Shown: piece by piece, positions 39,145-51,334 of the stretch
How positions within the stretch are numbered: position 1 is the stretch's first letter
Layout: each line of letters begins with the position of its first letter
From: Eleginops maclovinus
Lineage: Eukaryota; Chordata; Actinopteri; Perciformes; Eleginopidae
DNA length: 64,000 bases
Direction of reading: 5' to 3'
NCBI RefSeq assembly: GCF_036324505.1
Contig: NC_086352.1
Location: forward strand, 31,726,858-31,790,857
The notes under the pieces: model-generated
What the model was told of the DNA's origin: nothing
What the model saw: only the letters and a program-made list of their open reading frames with translations
Database searches by the model: none
Translations under genes and position numbers: made by a program

Positions 39145-42100
39145 CATCCATCTTCTCCCGCTTTTCCATCACGGTCGCGGAGGTAACAGCTCCAGCAGAG
39201 AGCCCCAAACTTTCTTTTCCCTGGCCACATCAACCAGCTCTGACTGGGGGATTCCAAGGCGCTCCCAGGCCAGCGAAGAGATATAATCCCTCCATCTGGT
39301 CCTAGGTCTACCCCTCGGTCTCTTCCCAGCTGGACGTGCCTGGAACACCTCCCTAGGGAGGTGCCCAGGTGGCATCCTCACTAGGTGCCCGAACCACCTC
39401 AACTGGCTCCTTTCAACATGAAGGAGCAGCGGTTCTACTCCAAATCCCTCCCGGATGACTGAACTTCTCACCTTATCCCAAAGGGAGATGCCAGCCACCC
39501 TGCGGAGAAATCCCATTTCGGCCGCTTGTGTCCGCGCTCTCGTTCTTTCGGTCATGACCCATCCTTCATGACCATAGGTGAGGGTAGGAACGAAGATGGC
39601 CCGATAGACACAGAGAGCTTTGCCTTCTGGCTCAGCTCTCTTTTCGTCACAATGGTGCGGTAAAGCGACTGCAGTACCACTCCCGCTGCTTCGATTCTCC
39701 GGCCCATCTCACGCTCCATTGTTCCCTCACTTGAGAACAAGACCCCGAGATACTTGAACTCCTTCACTTGGGGTAAGGCTTCATTCCTTACTTGGAGTGG
39801 ACAGTCCATCGGTTTCCCTGCTGAGAACCATGGCCTCTGATTTGGAGGTGCTGATCCTCATCTCAGCTGCTTCACACTCGGCCGCGAACCGATCCAGTGA
39901 GTGCTGAAGGTCACAGACCGATGAAGCCATTAGGACCACATCATCTGCAAAAAGCAGAGGTGCAATCCTTAGCCCACCAAACTGCAGACCCCCTCCCCAA
40001 CGACTACGCCTTGAAATCCTGTCCATGAATATCACAAACGGGATTGGTGACAAAGCGCAGCCCTGGAGGAGGCCAACCCTCACTGGAAATCGGTCCGACG
40101 TGCTACCGAGAACCCGGACACAGCTCTCGCTTTGAGAGTACAGAGATTGGATGGCCCTGAATAGAGACCCCCTCACCCCATACTCCCGCAGCACCTCCCA
40201 CAGTATCTCCCTGGGAACCCGGTCATACGCCTTCTCCAAATCCACAAAGCACATGTAGACCGGATGAGCGTACTCCCAGGCCCCCTCCAGGATCCTTGCG
40301 AGAGTGAAAAGCTGGTCCGTCGTTCCACGACCACGACGAAAACCGATTTGATCCTCTTCAATCTGAGGTTCGACAATCGGCCGGACCCTCCTTTCCAGCA
40401 CCTTAGAGTAGACTTTCCCGGGGAGGCTGAGTAGTGTGATGCCTCTGTAATTGGCACACACCCTCTGATCCCCCTTTTTAAAAAGGGGAACCACCACCCC
40501 GGTCTGCCACTCCTTCGGTACTGTGTCCGACTTCCACGCAATGTTGATGAGATGTGTCAACCATGACAGTCCCTCAACACCCAGAGCCTTCAGCATTTCT
40601 GGGTGGATCTCATCCACCCCTGGGGCTTTGCCACTGTGGAGCTGTTTATCTACCTCAGTGACTTCCCCCCGTGAGATTGGAGTTGATCCCCCTTCATACT
40701 CCAGCTCTGCCTCTAACATAGAGGGCGGAGTTGTCGGATTCAGGAGTTCCTCAAAGTGTTCCTTCCACCGCCCTAACATACTATCAGTTGAGGGTAACAG
40801 CGTCCCATCCTTACTGTACACAGCTTGGATGGTTCCCTGCTTCCCCCTCCTGAGGTGTCGGACGGATTTCCAGAACAACTTTGGTGCCGACCGAAAGTCC
40901 TTCTCCATGGCTTTTCCGAACTTCTCCCACACCCGCTGCTTTGCCTAGGCCACGGCTGAGGCTGCTTCCTTTCGGGCACGTCGATACCTTGCAACTGCGT
41001 CAGGAGTACCCAGGGATAACATATCCCGGAAGGCCTCCTTCTTCAGTCGGACGGCTTCCCTGACCACCGGTGTCCACCAGGAGGTTCGAGGGTTACCGCC
41101 CCTTGAGGCACCTAAGACCTTGAGACCACAGCTCCCCGCCGCAGCTTCGGCAATGGAGGCTTTGAACACCGCCCACTCTGGTTCAATGTCCCCAGCCTCC
41201 ACAGGGATGCCTGAAAAGCTCCACCGGAGGTGTGAGTTGAAGGCCTCCTGGACTTGGGACTCCTCCAGACGTTCCCAGTTCACCCGCACTACACGTTTCG
41301 GCTTACCAGGTCTGTCCAGAGGCTTCCCCTGCCACTCGACCCAACTCACCACCAGATGGTGATCAGTTGACAACTCCGCCCCTCTCTTCACCCGAGTGTC
41401 CAAAACATGCGGCCTCAGGTCCGATAATATGATAACAAAATCGATCATGGACATTCTGCCTAGGGTGCTCTGGTACCACGTACACTTATGAGCATCCTTA
41501 TGTTTGAACATGGTGTTTGTTATGGCCAATCCATGACTAGCACAGAAGTTCAGTAACAAACCACCACTCCGGTTCAGATCAGGGGGGCCGTTCCTCCCAA
41601 TCGCACCCCTCCAAGTGTCTCCATCATTGCCCACGTGTGCGTTGAAGTCTCCCAGCAAGACTAAGGAGTCCCCTTCAGGAGCCCCATACAGGACTTCTTT
41701 CAGGGTCTCTAAGAAGGCCGAATACTCTGAACTACTGTTTGGTGCATAAGCACACACAACAGTCAGAGTTTTCCCCCCATTAACCCACAGGCGTAGGGAG
41801 GCAATCTCTCGTCCTCTGGGTTAAACTCCAACAAAGCGGCACTCAACCGGGGGCTTGTGAGTATCCCCACACCCTGCTCGGCGCCTCACACCTTGGGCAA
41901 CTCCGGAGAAGAATAGAGTCCAACCCCTATCAAGAAGTAAGCTCCCAGAGTCGACGCTGTGCGTAGAGGTGAGCCCCACCAGATCCAACTGGTAACGCTC
42001 ACCTCCCGCACAAGCTCCGGCTCCTTCCCCCACAGAGAGGTGACATTCCACGTCCCCTGCGTCTAGTCCGTCGAGACCCTCTGTTTTCACTGCCACCCTT

Positions 42101-42465
42101 CTGGCAGGTCACCGTAGGTGGTGGGCCCACGGGACGTGGAAGCGGAGGTGTTGCCCACGTTGCTTTTTCGGGCTGTGCCCGGCCGGGGTCCGTGGCAAGC
42201 CCGGCCACCAGACGCTCGCTGACGAGTCCTCCTTCTGGGCCTGGCTCCAGAAGGGGACCCCGGGCTTCCTCCGGGCCGGGTATCCTCGCTTTCACGTGTG
42301 TTTTCCATGAGGTCTTTTGAACCAATCTTAGTCTGGCCCTTTACCTGAGACCAATTTGCCATGGGAGACCCTACCAGGAACACAATGTTCCAGACAACAC
42401 AGCCCACAGGTTCATCGGGGCACACAAACCTCTCCACCACGATAAGGTTGCAGGATTCACCCCTG
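39145..42465 (-). pseudogene. Rex3-like LINE copy 2, near full length, endonuclease plus reverse transcriptase
   Basis: On - the element starts near 42465 (gggtgaatcctgcaacctta), a 5' end seen widely in fish copies, and ends with LLELLPPRP-stop at 39169 and a gatgg tail. The APE-type endonuclease is visible: [31 protein letters not shown] and STDHHLVVS. It is followed by the linker ([15 protein letters not shown]) and the reverse transcriptase with KAPGVDEIHPEMLKALG, VDLEKAYDRVP, GCALSPIPFVIFMD and FADDVVLMASS. Inactivating changes seen by eye are a frameshift near 41800, a stop near 40945 (gcctag where copy 1 has gccgag), an extra g near 39815 and a further shift near 39590. It is longer than copy 1, lies in the opposite orientation, and is inserted in a Crypton. 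Confidence 0.87.
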
Positions 42466-43640
42466 CACATTTTTTTTTATAAAAACTGTATATTTGCAGT
42501 AGGCTTCAGGTTATTATTACCACAATGGATTTATAACCTAGGCTTAGGTTTACCTGTGTCCAGTTACAGACATGATTTGTCTGGACTCCAGTCCGGCCTC
42601 AGATGGACGACGGACAGCCGTGCTTCTAAGACTGTGGTTGGTGTATCTGGTGGTCAGAACAGCTGCTTTGGACAATCGTGGAAGCATGTCCCCTAGGTAG
42701 TTCTTCCCCATTGGCTGTGTGGAGTAGCAGAGATTTGGTTGGGGGTCCTTCAGTGGATGGAGGTAGAAGGCCGTGACACCCGGCGGACGTCTGGCGAGAT
42801 ATTTTTTGAAGCTCAGGACTGGACATCTGGGGTTGCCTGGCTCCGCATACATTGCGCCTCGGAGGTTTTCCTTGTTTGGGTCATTTGGATGTTTGTGGTT
42901 CTTCGTCTCCAGATTGAACAACAAACTAACATATTCATCCCCGGTGTCATCCGCTTTTATGGCAAATTAGGACGCAGTCAACTCCCTGCCTCACCTCACC
43001 AAGCAAAGCTGGAGGCCAAACCAAACTTTGGAGACGAGACTTAACGGGGTGTCTGGGGAGAAAGCTGTGGATTCACACAGCAATTTCAGGTCAGCCTCGG
43101 TGACGTGGGGATGGTGTTTTGCCTTGTCTTGGCCATTCTTTCGATGGGTTTTCATGATGGATTTGAACATCCTGTTGCTGGTGGTAAACTCACTGTCCGC
43201 ATATAAATTGAACCTTGAGAAATGACGGTTCAGTGAGGCTCTGATGCCGGTCATTGTTGCCACACTGTATGGCTTGCCTACTTTGAACTGTAGAATAAAA
43301 ACGTCTTCACAATTTGTTTAGTTCTTCAGCGCTGCAGGTGTCCGGGTCAGTTGTCACTGTCAGTCTATCCTTCTGGAGGCTCTTCCACTCGATTCCACTT
43401 GATAGCGAAGGCAGTTGCCTTTTTCGTGTTTGATTCAAGGGCCCCGTCTTCAATTGTACGCAGCTCCTCATCTGTCAGGTCTCGGAAACGGGTACCCTGG
43501 GCCTTGTCTTTTGCTTTTGTCATTCCGTCGTCCTCTTGGCTCTTTAACCAGTCCTCAAATGTCTTCCCTACTCCAAATACATTAAAAATGACAATGAATT
43601 TGTCCATTTTTATAACGCTGCAATATTTAGAACTACGGTA
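42466..43640 (-). pseudogene. Crypton tyrosine recombinase (DUF3504/KIAA1958-like), N-terminal and core exons
   Basis: On - the gene starts MDKFIVIFNVFGVGKTFEDW at 43607 and has ESNTKKATAFAIKW, then after a probable small intron GKPYSVATMTGIRASLNRHF and CESTAFSPDTPLSLVSKVWF. It continues [20 protein letters not shown] and [13 protein letters not shown], then [15 protein letters not shown] and TGH are the conserved HxxR and H motifs of tyrosine recombinases. This class moves Cryptons and gave rise to host genes such as KIAA1958 and QRICH1. Directly after TGHR comes gtaaac, which looks like a donor, and the C-terminal exon sits at 39144-38912 beyond a nested LINE. Two in-frame stops near 42990 and 42963 show it is not active. 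It could also be read as an old domesticated-type copy, but the stops argue against function. Confidence 0.8.
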
Positions 43641-44164
43641 AATAACGTTAGCTCAGCTGTAGCTAATTAGTTTCTATAGCAACCACACAAGGCTGCATCT
43701 GATCACTAGTTTAATACATAGTTGATGCATTGTATCGCGCTTGTGAAACTATGTATCAACTGACCCTTTGATAGATTTCCGACACATTTTAGAAACTTTT
43801 TTAAACAACGTTTATTTTTAAAATGGAGCTCATCTGTGATAGAAACACATACAAGCGGCGTATTGATCTACTATTTGATGACACTGTGCTCAGTCAGCAG
43901 CAAGTACAACCGACAAGTCAGAAGGCAACCTGCCGGGTTAATGCCCTCCTCCCAGCTAATCAGAATCAAGCATTGTTATGCAAAGTAGAATTAATGTGTT
44001 TTAAACGCCTGTATATTTGGGCCTCGAGATTATATTTGCGGGCTTCAAACACAAAATCTAAAATTTTATGTGATCTTCACCTCTAGATATCCATATAGAG
44101 AGGTTCATACAACAGATGTAGATGCATCTGTGCAAAGAGTCCGCATCCAGGATCAAGTTGATTA

Positions 44165-44340
44165 TTTAAAGATGCCCTACTGTGTTTCGGTTTTCCCTTT
44201 CCTGTAGTGTGTTATATAGATTTATGTACATGTAAATGGTCTGCACAGGCAAAAAACCCTTTGTTCCTTCAAAACGGAGTTTCTCTCCCACACACTCCCC
44301 CACTGCCTGAAACGCCTCAAGTGGACTCCTTTATATACTT
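44165..44340 (+). repeat. dispersed repeat (MITE-like), copy 2
   Basis: gccctactgtgtttcggttt, agtgtgttatatagattta and catgtaaatggtctgca match the copy at 3712-3850; the tail actgcctgaaacgcctcaag is typical of this fish family. Confidence 0.6.
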
Positions 44341-44875
44341 CTGTGGCATAACGTTTCAAATGTATAATCAATACACCAAAACGTAAATAGCTTACCACAT
44401 TATTTCACATTATCTCTTTAAAATGACCCAGCCACATTGTCCACATCTTCTAGCCCCTTGTAAGTCCATTTAAGACACTTGCTTTCTTTTTTTAGAACAA
44501 AGGTGTCAATGGCTGTTAGCATCATTGCGAAATGTATTGGGTAACGTTGCAGATCTCTAAGAAACTTAAACCTGCCGCAGAGCTTCAAAAACAGATTAAG
44601 AGTCTAGCATAGTCCAATGGCTGTTGAAACAACATTTCTTAAATGTGTGTATACCCAGCTTCAGACAGGGCATGATTGATCTCCACTCAGATGAACATTA
44701 GTTTCACATGGCTAAGATGAATAATAAGATGAATCCATCACATAAATTTGATGTGCACACATCATATTTCTTTCTCTTTCTGGAGGTGCAAACACATCTT
44801 TATGTATTACAAACTGCTGAACAGATGATATGCGGCACATGAGTAAAAGCATTGCCTTCAAAATTTGATTTACAA

Positions 44876-45006
<131 letters not shown>

Positions 45007-45111
45007 ATTGAATTAATGCAGTGGTCTATGATGAATGTAATGCATGGTAGTGTATCAGTGTGATACACGTGCGCTCATGCCTTTACACTTGAAACTGTGT
45101 ATGCCTGCATA

Positions 45112-45221
<110 letters not shown>

Positions 45222-46633
45222 CCTCAGGTCTGCTTAAAGTGGTACGGTTATGACTAGTGTCCTTGGATTGGTCTCATTATCTGCCTCCAGCTGCTTGTAT
45301 GTGACTGACACATTTGGCAAACTACTAAAGTGGATATTCCAGTAGGTTGTTTACACGGAATTCATCAGGGGAATGGTGTAACGGTTAGAAAGCACGTCTC
45401 ATAAATATCAAGCACCGACTACTACTCAGCATTTTAGACCTGTACGCCTGCCCCTCACTACACCTCCTAGTGTACTCAGTGCTGGAGGACATACTGTACA
45501 GAGTAGTACTTTACTGTACTACACTCTTCAGGTCACTTAGCTCTCAAATACTTTGATTGAATAGATCCTTCTCTGCTCTACTGACCTTTAAGACTTTGCG
45601 ATATTTGGCTGATGTGTTAATTAGAAGTGGAAATATAGGATATGATCGAAGTTTGGCATTATTTAACAAAATGCTGTCCAAATGAATACTTCTTATTTTT
45701 TCTATTATAATTCAGTCTACTTCATTCTAATCTATGTATGTCCTTTTACAAGTACACTTATCCACTTTTCTCTATTGTAGTCAGCCGGCAATTCTGTACT
45801 TTGATGCCATTTCTTTCACAAAATAAACTTATCAACCTCTGGCTTAAAGTGAAAACATTATCGACCACTGCCCAGAAGGCTATAAATAACATGACATTAC
45901 ATTTCCTTTTGTTGACACTTGAATCCAGAACAACTAAGTGCATATTACTATGATGTTACAAACTCAAAGATTCTGCAAGTACATGAGCTGTCAATATAAC
46001 TGCATTGGCATCATATAAGCCTCACCCTGTACTAAACCAATTAACATGCATGTCTCCTCTGAGCATCGTGTAAACACAACAGCTTGTGTGCACCACAGCC
46101 AACACTGCAATTATTAATGCAGGACGTGTGTTAAGCTAACCACTGCAAAAGAAGTGGATTTTTAGATGCAGGCAATATTGTGATTCACATTATGCAACAT
46201 TTATCCTTTTCTGCCTAAACTTTATGTCGTTTTCAGTGCTTGGGAGTAGACTGCTAGTTTAACACATCCTCAAAATCTGGAGTTAAGGGGAAGCACCTGA
46301 AACAAGAGGGCTGGACCGCAAGAGCTGAGCTGCTGTATGATGGTCAAAACACAAAAAATCTCCTTGACTTTGATGGAAAATGTGCAAAGATATTAACATT
46401 GTTTAATGGATTTAGGAAAAGACAAATGTGATGCTAAAGAAAAGCTGCATTTACAGGGTATAGTTTAGCTTCAGCAACTTTATTTATAAAACAAAAATCA
46501 TCAGATTTTTGCCAATTTCCAAACCAACCCTTCCTCCCTTCCGACTCTGTGTTGAGTGAACTCAGACTGCAGTCACACTCTCAGCTAAATGAGGCTCTCT
46601 TCTTCAAAGTGTATGGTATAAAATAAAAGCAAA

Positions 46634-46700
46634 ATTTAGAACAGGGGTATCCAATGTACGGCCTGAGGGCCAATTGCGGCACGAAATAACAATTTCAATC
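46634..46700 (+). repeat. possible left end of a hAT (Charlie-like) element
   Basis: caggggtatccaatgtacgg and gcctgagggccaattgcggc resemble the CAGGGGTGTCCAAAC... GGGCC end found at 51335. No right end was recognised nearby. Confidence 0.4.
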
Positions 46701-46863
46701 TAAATTACATATTTTCAGTCTTAGATACTTTGAATCTGATTCAAAGGTTTTTCTTTGAAATTAAGTCAACAGTAGATCCAATACAAGTGGATTATGTCTG
46801 CATATCAACAATTAAATATTTTCTTTTGGTTTTTTATTTAATGCTTTAGTGACTCTTTAGTTG

Positions 46864-46974
46864 TGAGTCATTCTTCAGAAGCATGTCTTCCTCCATATCG
46901 TCCAGGATTCCATGAGTCCACCGGATCTGCCTCCCCATCTCGTAGCTTGGTGGGGAGCGTCACAGCTGTTGGAG
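46864..46974 (-). pseudogene. duplicated C-terminal piece of a transposon frame
   Basis: On - it reads TLPTKLRDGEADPVDSWNPG and RYGGRH, matching the end of the frame at 47290-47400. It lies about 315 bp beyond that copy in the direction of the frame, in the same orientation. Confidence 0.6.
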
Positions 46975-47289
46975 TGCAGTGCACCAGCTGGGCGTAAGAC
47001 TGGGCGTAACTTTATGTCCGAAGTAGAACCGAAGGTTAAGACCAAACTAAAGTTATGACGAGCGCACCGCTTAGACTTAAGCCCTCTATGCATTGCGCCT
47101 GGGTGTAACTTTAATGCATTCATATAATAAACCGCCTATAGACCTGTATATCTGTAATATGAACGCAGTTTTTTGCAATTGCATTGCAATAAGCTCCCCC
47201 TGGCCATATATTGTCATTAGGCCTCTTTACAGCCTATTTTATTGAAACAACACGTATATAAACATTACAACAGTAAAAAAGTGTCTTAT

Positions 47290-47833
47290 GAGTCATTCTT
47301 CAGAAGTCCATGTCTTCCTCCATATCGTTCAGGATTGTCGGAGTCCACTGGATCTGCCTCCCCATCTCTTAGCTTGGTGGGGAAAGTCTCAGCTGTTGAA
47401 GTTCTTGCTGAAGAGCTGCGTCCTTGTCCTTCTCAAACTGCAGCTCTTGTGAGAGCTTAGCTTGAGTGACAATGTGCGCCACTTTGAGTTCCTCAAATTC
47501 CTCCTGGAGAACCTTCTTGTTCTTCTGCCTGTGATGGTTGCTCATGATAGCTGCAACCCTGGAGCTGGTGACGCTGTATGGATTACAGCACCTATTTATC
47601 CTCTCCCTCCAATTAAAAAAAAGATAAGACTCCTCTGAATGGGGCAGACGAATGCGGCCCACTTTTTCTTGATTTGGAGGATACATCTGATGTATCGTCC
47701 GCAGTCCACCATATCCCAGGATGCGCTTGTGACGAGTGACGTTTATTAAAAAATAAATAGAGGGGAGGTCTCTGCAGCAGAGTGGATTTAAAGCAGCAGC
47801 AAACGGAGGAATCACTAATGAATGTGAATACAA
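47290..47833 (-). pseudogene. unidentified transposon-like frame with a C-terminal coiled coil
   Basis: On - it reads ILGYGGLRTIHQMYPPNQEK, WRERINRCCNPYSVTSSRV and AAIMSNHHRQKNKKVLQEEF. A heptad-like, charged coiled-coil segment follows (ELKVAHIVTQAKLSQELQFE, KDKDAALQQELQQLR). One frame further on it continues PTKLRDGEADPVDSDNPERY, GGRHGLLKND, stop near 47290. The frame change near 47385 and the nearby duplicate of its last 37 codons suggest a decayed mobile-element gene. I do not recognise the family with confidence; an accessory protein of a PIF/Harbinger-type or similar DNA transposon is possible. No nuclease motifs are visible in the part present. Confidence 0.45.
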
Positions 47834-50485
47834 ATAAACAACTTGATAAACACACTTTGATATTTGTTTTACTGCTGGTGATGTTAAATGACATGATGGA
47901 TTTCCTCAGTGTTAGTGATGGAAGTTCTCATAATAGAAGACATGAAGCTGCAGACAGGAGGGATATATTCTCACCTGTACTTTGAGGTTAGATGAAACAA
48001 ATGGAATATTAATTATTAAATACATTGTTTATTTCATTTATTCAGGTTTGAATCATTATTTGCAACATGAAGTATAACAGTGGAATCATAGGATATCTCT
48101 AGGTCATTAAACAGTCGTAAATTCTGTTTTAATTATATTAATAGGTTTAGGGGAAGAAGGAGAATATAAACGGTTTTAAATCACAGCTAGATAATAACAT
48201 TAGAAAACTACTCTATGCAAAAAAGAGCTTTTGTTGATTAGTTAAACAAAGATATTTGTACTATTACAGAATGATTAAGACTTATTTTAAATTGGAAATG
48301 CTATGATTAAATGACATCAGCTATATATACTTCATTACTTGTTAACTAACTAATGTAACATTACTGGTGGCCAAAGGAACAGCTTCATCTTTATTCTATT
48401 TATTTCATCGCCGGCAGTAATCTCCAATAAATGGTTCAACAAAAAAAGTAAAGTTTTTGGATCCTCTTCAGCTGAGTTTGCTCGTTGAGTAATTTGTTAT
48501 CAGGCTTCTGGAGCGCAACAGAACAGTACGTATCAAGTGACGTAAAAAGGAGGTGCTCTGTAAACTAGACCATCTCATTTCCTAGGCCACTCGGTCCAGC
48601 CTACGTCGGCTGGGTCCTACGTCAACCGCGTAGGCTGGGTCCTCCGAAGGATGCACCCGTTGAATTGAGACACGGCTATGATGTCCTTGGAGCACTGCCA
48701 GCATTCTATGATGACATTATATCATGTTTGGAACTCACCATGACAACTGAGCCAAGGGACTCAATTTCCCAGAATCCTCCATGGGTTTCCTTTATTTTTT
48801 GATATTGTGTAAAAAAAAGGGGTTTTATTCAGAACTTTGGCTTATTATATATGAATTATAGATCTACAATTTATTAGTTATGATGAGGGTTTGTTCATCC
48901 TATACATTCATGGAGTTTATGTTATGATAACACAGATACATGTGTGTGTTCCTGCAAACAGTATTTTTGTGACTGCATACATTTTGATGCATAGCAACCA
49001 TTTTGTTACATAAATTGTACAATTGATACACACAGTTATTTCTGAAGCTATTACTAAAACAAATAATAACTAAATGCATTGGCAGCTAGGTAATAAAATA
49101 GAACGTAGATATATTATGGCAGATGCTATTTGAACCGGGTAGTATTATTTAACAAATCTATAAATACATTAAAAAGATACATTATTTTACAGCCTATTTC
49201 ACAATGCAATTAATTATTTACTATAATATTGCAATTAGCACTTAATGTTTATTTTTGTATCATACATGAAAGATATTGTGCAATGAACTGCTCACTTAGT
49301 CTCAATCTCTATGTTTATATACGTTCTCATTTGCTGATAATTCATCAAACTTTTGAGCCTGATGTGTGCTTTGTGATTTTGGGAAAAACACATTTCTCCC
49401 AACTTAATGCTGTTTTTTTTTTTCCTCAATCAGTTCATTTGAGGACTACTGGACAATTAGGCATGGCAGCAAGCAATGTGAAAAATAACATCAATGCAAA
49501 ATAACTTCTGTAAAGCTCACACAGTACACATGGATGATATTTGTCAGTGTCATACCAGCTTTAGTGCTAATCCCATACAGTACAAACCGTGCTGTGAAAG
49601 TGTGGACACCCCCGATTTAGGATAAGCTCCACCTTCTCTCCATCACAAATGGTAACAGACAATCCAATCAAATGGGCTACTCAGTGGAAGTAGTAAGGTG
49701 AGGGTTTAGGTGCTGGTTTGGAATTGGGGCTACATTGTTGGCTAAATAGTACATAGCTTTAAATGTTCCCTTTGTGTTCCCTATGCTAAAGAATATAAGA
49801 AAGTAAGCACTGAAACACAGATTCCTTGGCATTTGGAGAATTCAAACAGCTCCTATTATGGCCGCCATGTTGATAACTCCAGGTAATTTCACTCAGTTAG
49901 GAACCTTTCTTAGCAGAAAAATACTATTCTCTCTGCACTGTTCCTTGGAACTCGTTCTGCAAGATGAGCTTCACAATGAATTTAATTATATTTAAGAAAA
50001 AAGCAGGTTTAGTGCCACTGTCACCTTTTTCAACGACTTGTAACTGTTTGTAAGAAAAAAACAGTAGACACTCAAATAGGCTCTATTTATATGTTAGGGC
50101 TTCTATTGGCTAGGTCACCAACACATTATACACAATAGGCTAAGGGGTTGGACATCTCTTTGCGTTTGACCATCACAACCGAGTGCAAAAATAAAGAGCT
50201 TTCTGAACATTAAAAAAAGGAAACATGTCACAGTAGAGGAACAAAATACCTGTAATGAACCAGAAAATGAGCAAAATAGGGCCCCTTCTAAGCAGAATCT
50301 AGAACAAAAGCCATACAGGAGCATTCAGGGTATGTGAAGTTCCGGGTTATGATTTGGGAAAGGATCTATGTGGGTTAGGGTTTGGGTTAAAATCAAGACC
50401 ATTCAGATATACTGTATATACTCTGCTCTTTTCTACCCTACCCTGTACTGCACACTCAGTCAGTGCACTCTCCATGTCTCCCCAG

Positions 50486-50690
50486 ATTCCTGGTCACCCC
50501 TGCTGTGTCTTTCCAGAAGAAACCAATCAGCTACAGCCTTCTCATCAATCCCAGCAGCCTGTTCTCCATCTCAGCAGAGACCGGCGAAATCAGCCTGACC
50601 CGTCCTATCGACTACGAGAGCGACCAGCATCGGTACTTGCTGTTGGTGCGAGCCAGCGAGGGCCTGGACAGCATGAGCAGTGCAGCCGAG
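50486..50690 (+). CDS. cadherin exon: body of an EC repeat
   Basis: This 205-bp exon follows acceptor tctccccag and ends at donor gtttgt, an unusual +3 T. Its first base completes the Pro codon of the previous exon (EGQ-P-FLVTPAVSF). It reads KPISYSLLINPSSLFSI, SAETGEISLTRPIDYESDQH, RYLLLVRASEG and SSAAE, leaving in phase 0. The pattern ISYSL...FSI...TGEI...IDYE...RYLLLVRA is the canonical middle of a cadherin repeat. Where many repeats carry a DxDxGxN loop this one has SFQKKPISYSL, so one calcium-binding motif seems absent. A long GT microsatellite starts 13 bp past the donor. A second AG (50517-50518) inside the exon start would break the frame with the upstream exon, so the first acceptor is preferred. 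Confidence 0.92.
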
Positions 50691-50699
50691 GTTTGTTTG

Positions 50700-50703
<4 letters not shown>

Positions 50704-50779
<76 letters not shown>
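50704..50779 (+). repeat. (GT)n microsatellite next to a splice donor
   Basis: About 76 bp of GT beginning 13 bp after the exon end at 50690; the spacer gtttgtttgtttct is itself GT-rich. Confidence 0.97.
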
Positions 50780-50786
<7 letters not shown>

Positions 50787-51334
50787 ATATGAAGTCACAA
50801 TTCCACTGTCAAATTTAATGGTCTTTAAACATCAAAGAATGTTGACATTACAAGGTTGTCTCTTCAAAGCATACACAGTATTTCGAGCAGACTGAAAACA
50901 ATGTCTGACAAGTCCTCAAATTAAAAAGTTTTCTACTTGTTGTCCGACGTCCTTGTTCCTCATGTATCACTGCTGACATTGATATGCTCCATTTCAAGTT
51001 GGTGTCACACTCTTCTTGGACAGATTGCAGGAACAGTTGGCTGGATGACAGCTCTTGGACTTTGGTGAGCAGTGGTGATTGTGATATATCTCGCAGACAA
51101 TAAAGTAACCACACATGGTCATAAAACCCCCGTCTACTCTGCAAAGTCCTTGAGCTGGACATAGATTTAAGCTGCTGAAATGCTGTTAGATTACATTTGA
51201 TCGATTTCAAGTTGCTGTACTGACGGTTATAGTTGTAAATGTTGCAGTTAAAATAATCGTTTGGTTTTAGGTCTTCCCGGTTGCTGTCTTTTCTGTTTAA
51301 CGAGAGACATTTTGAACTTATCAATCCTATAGGA

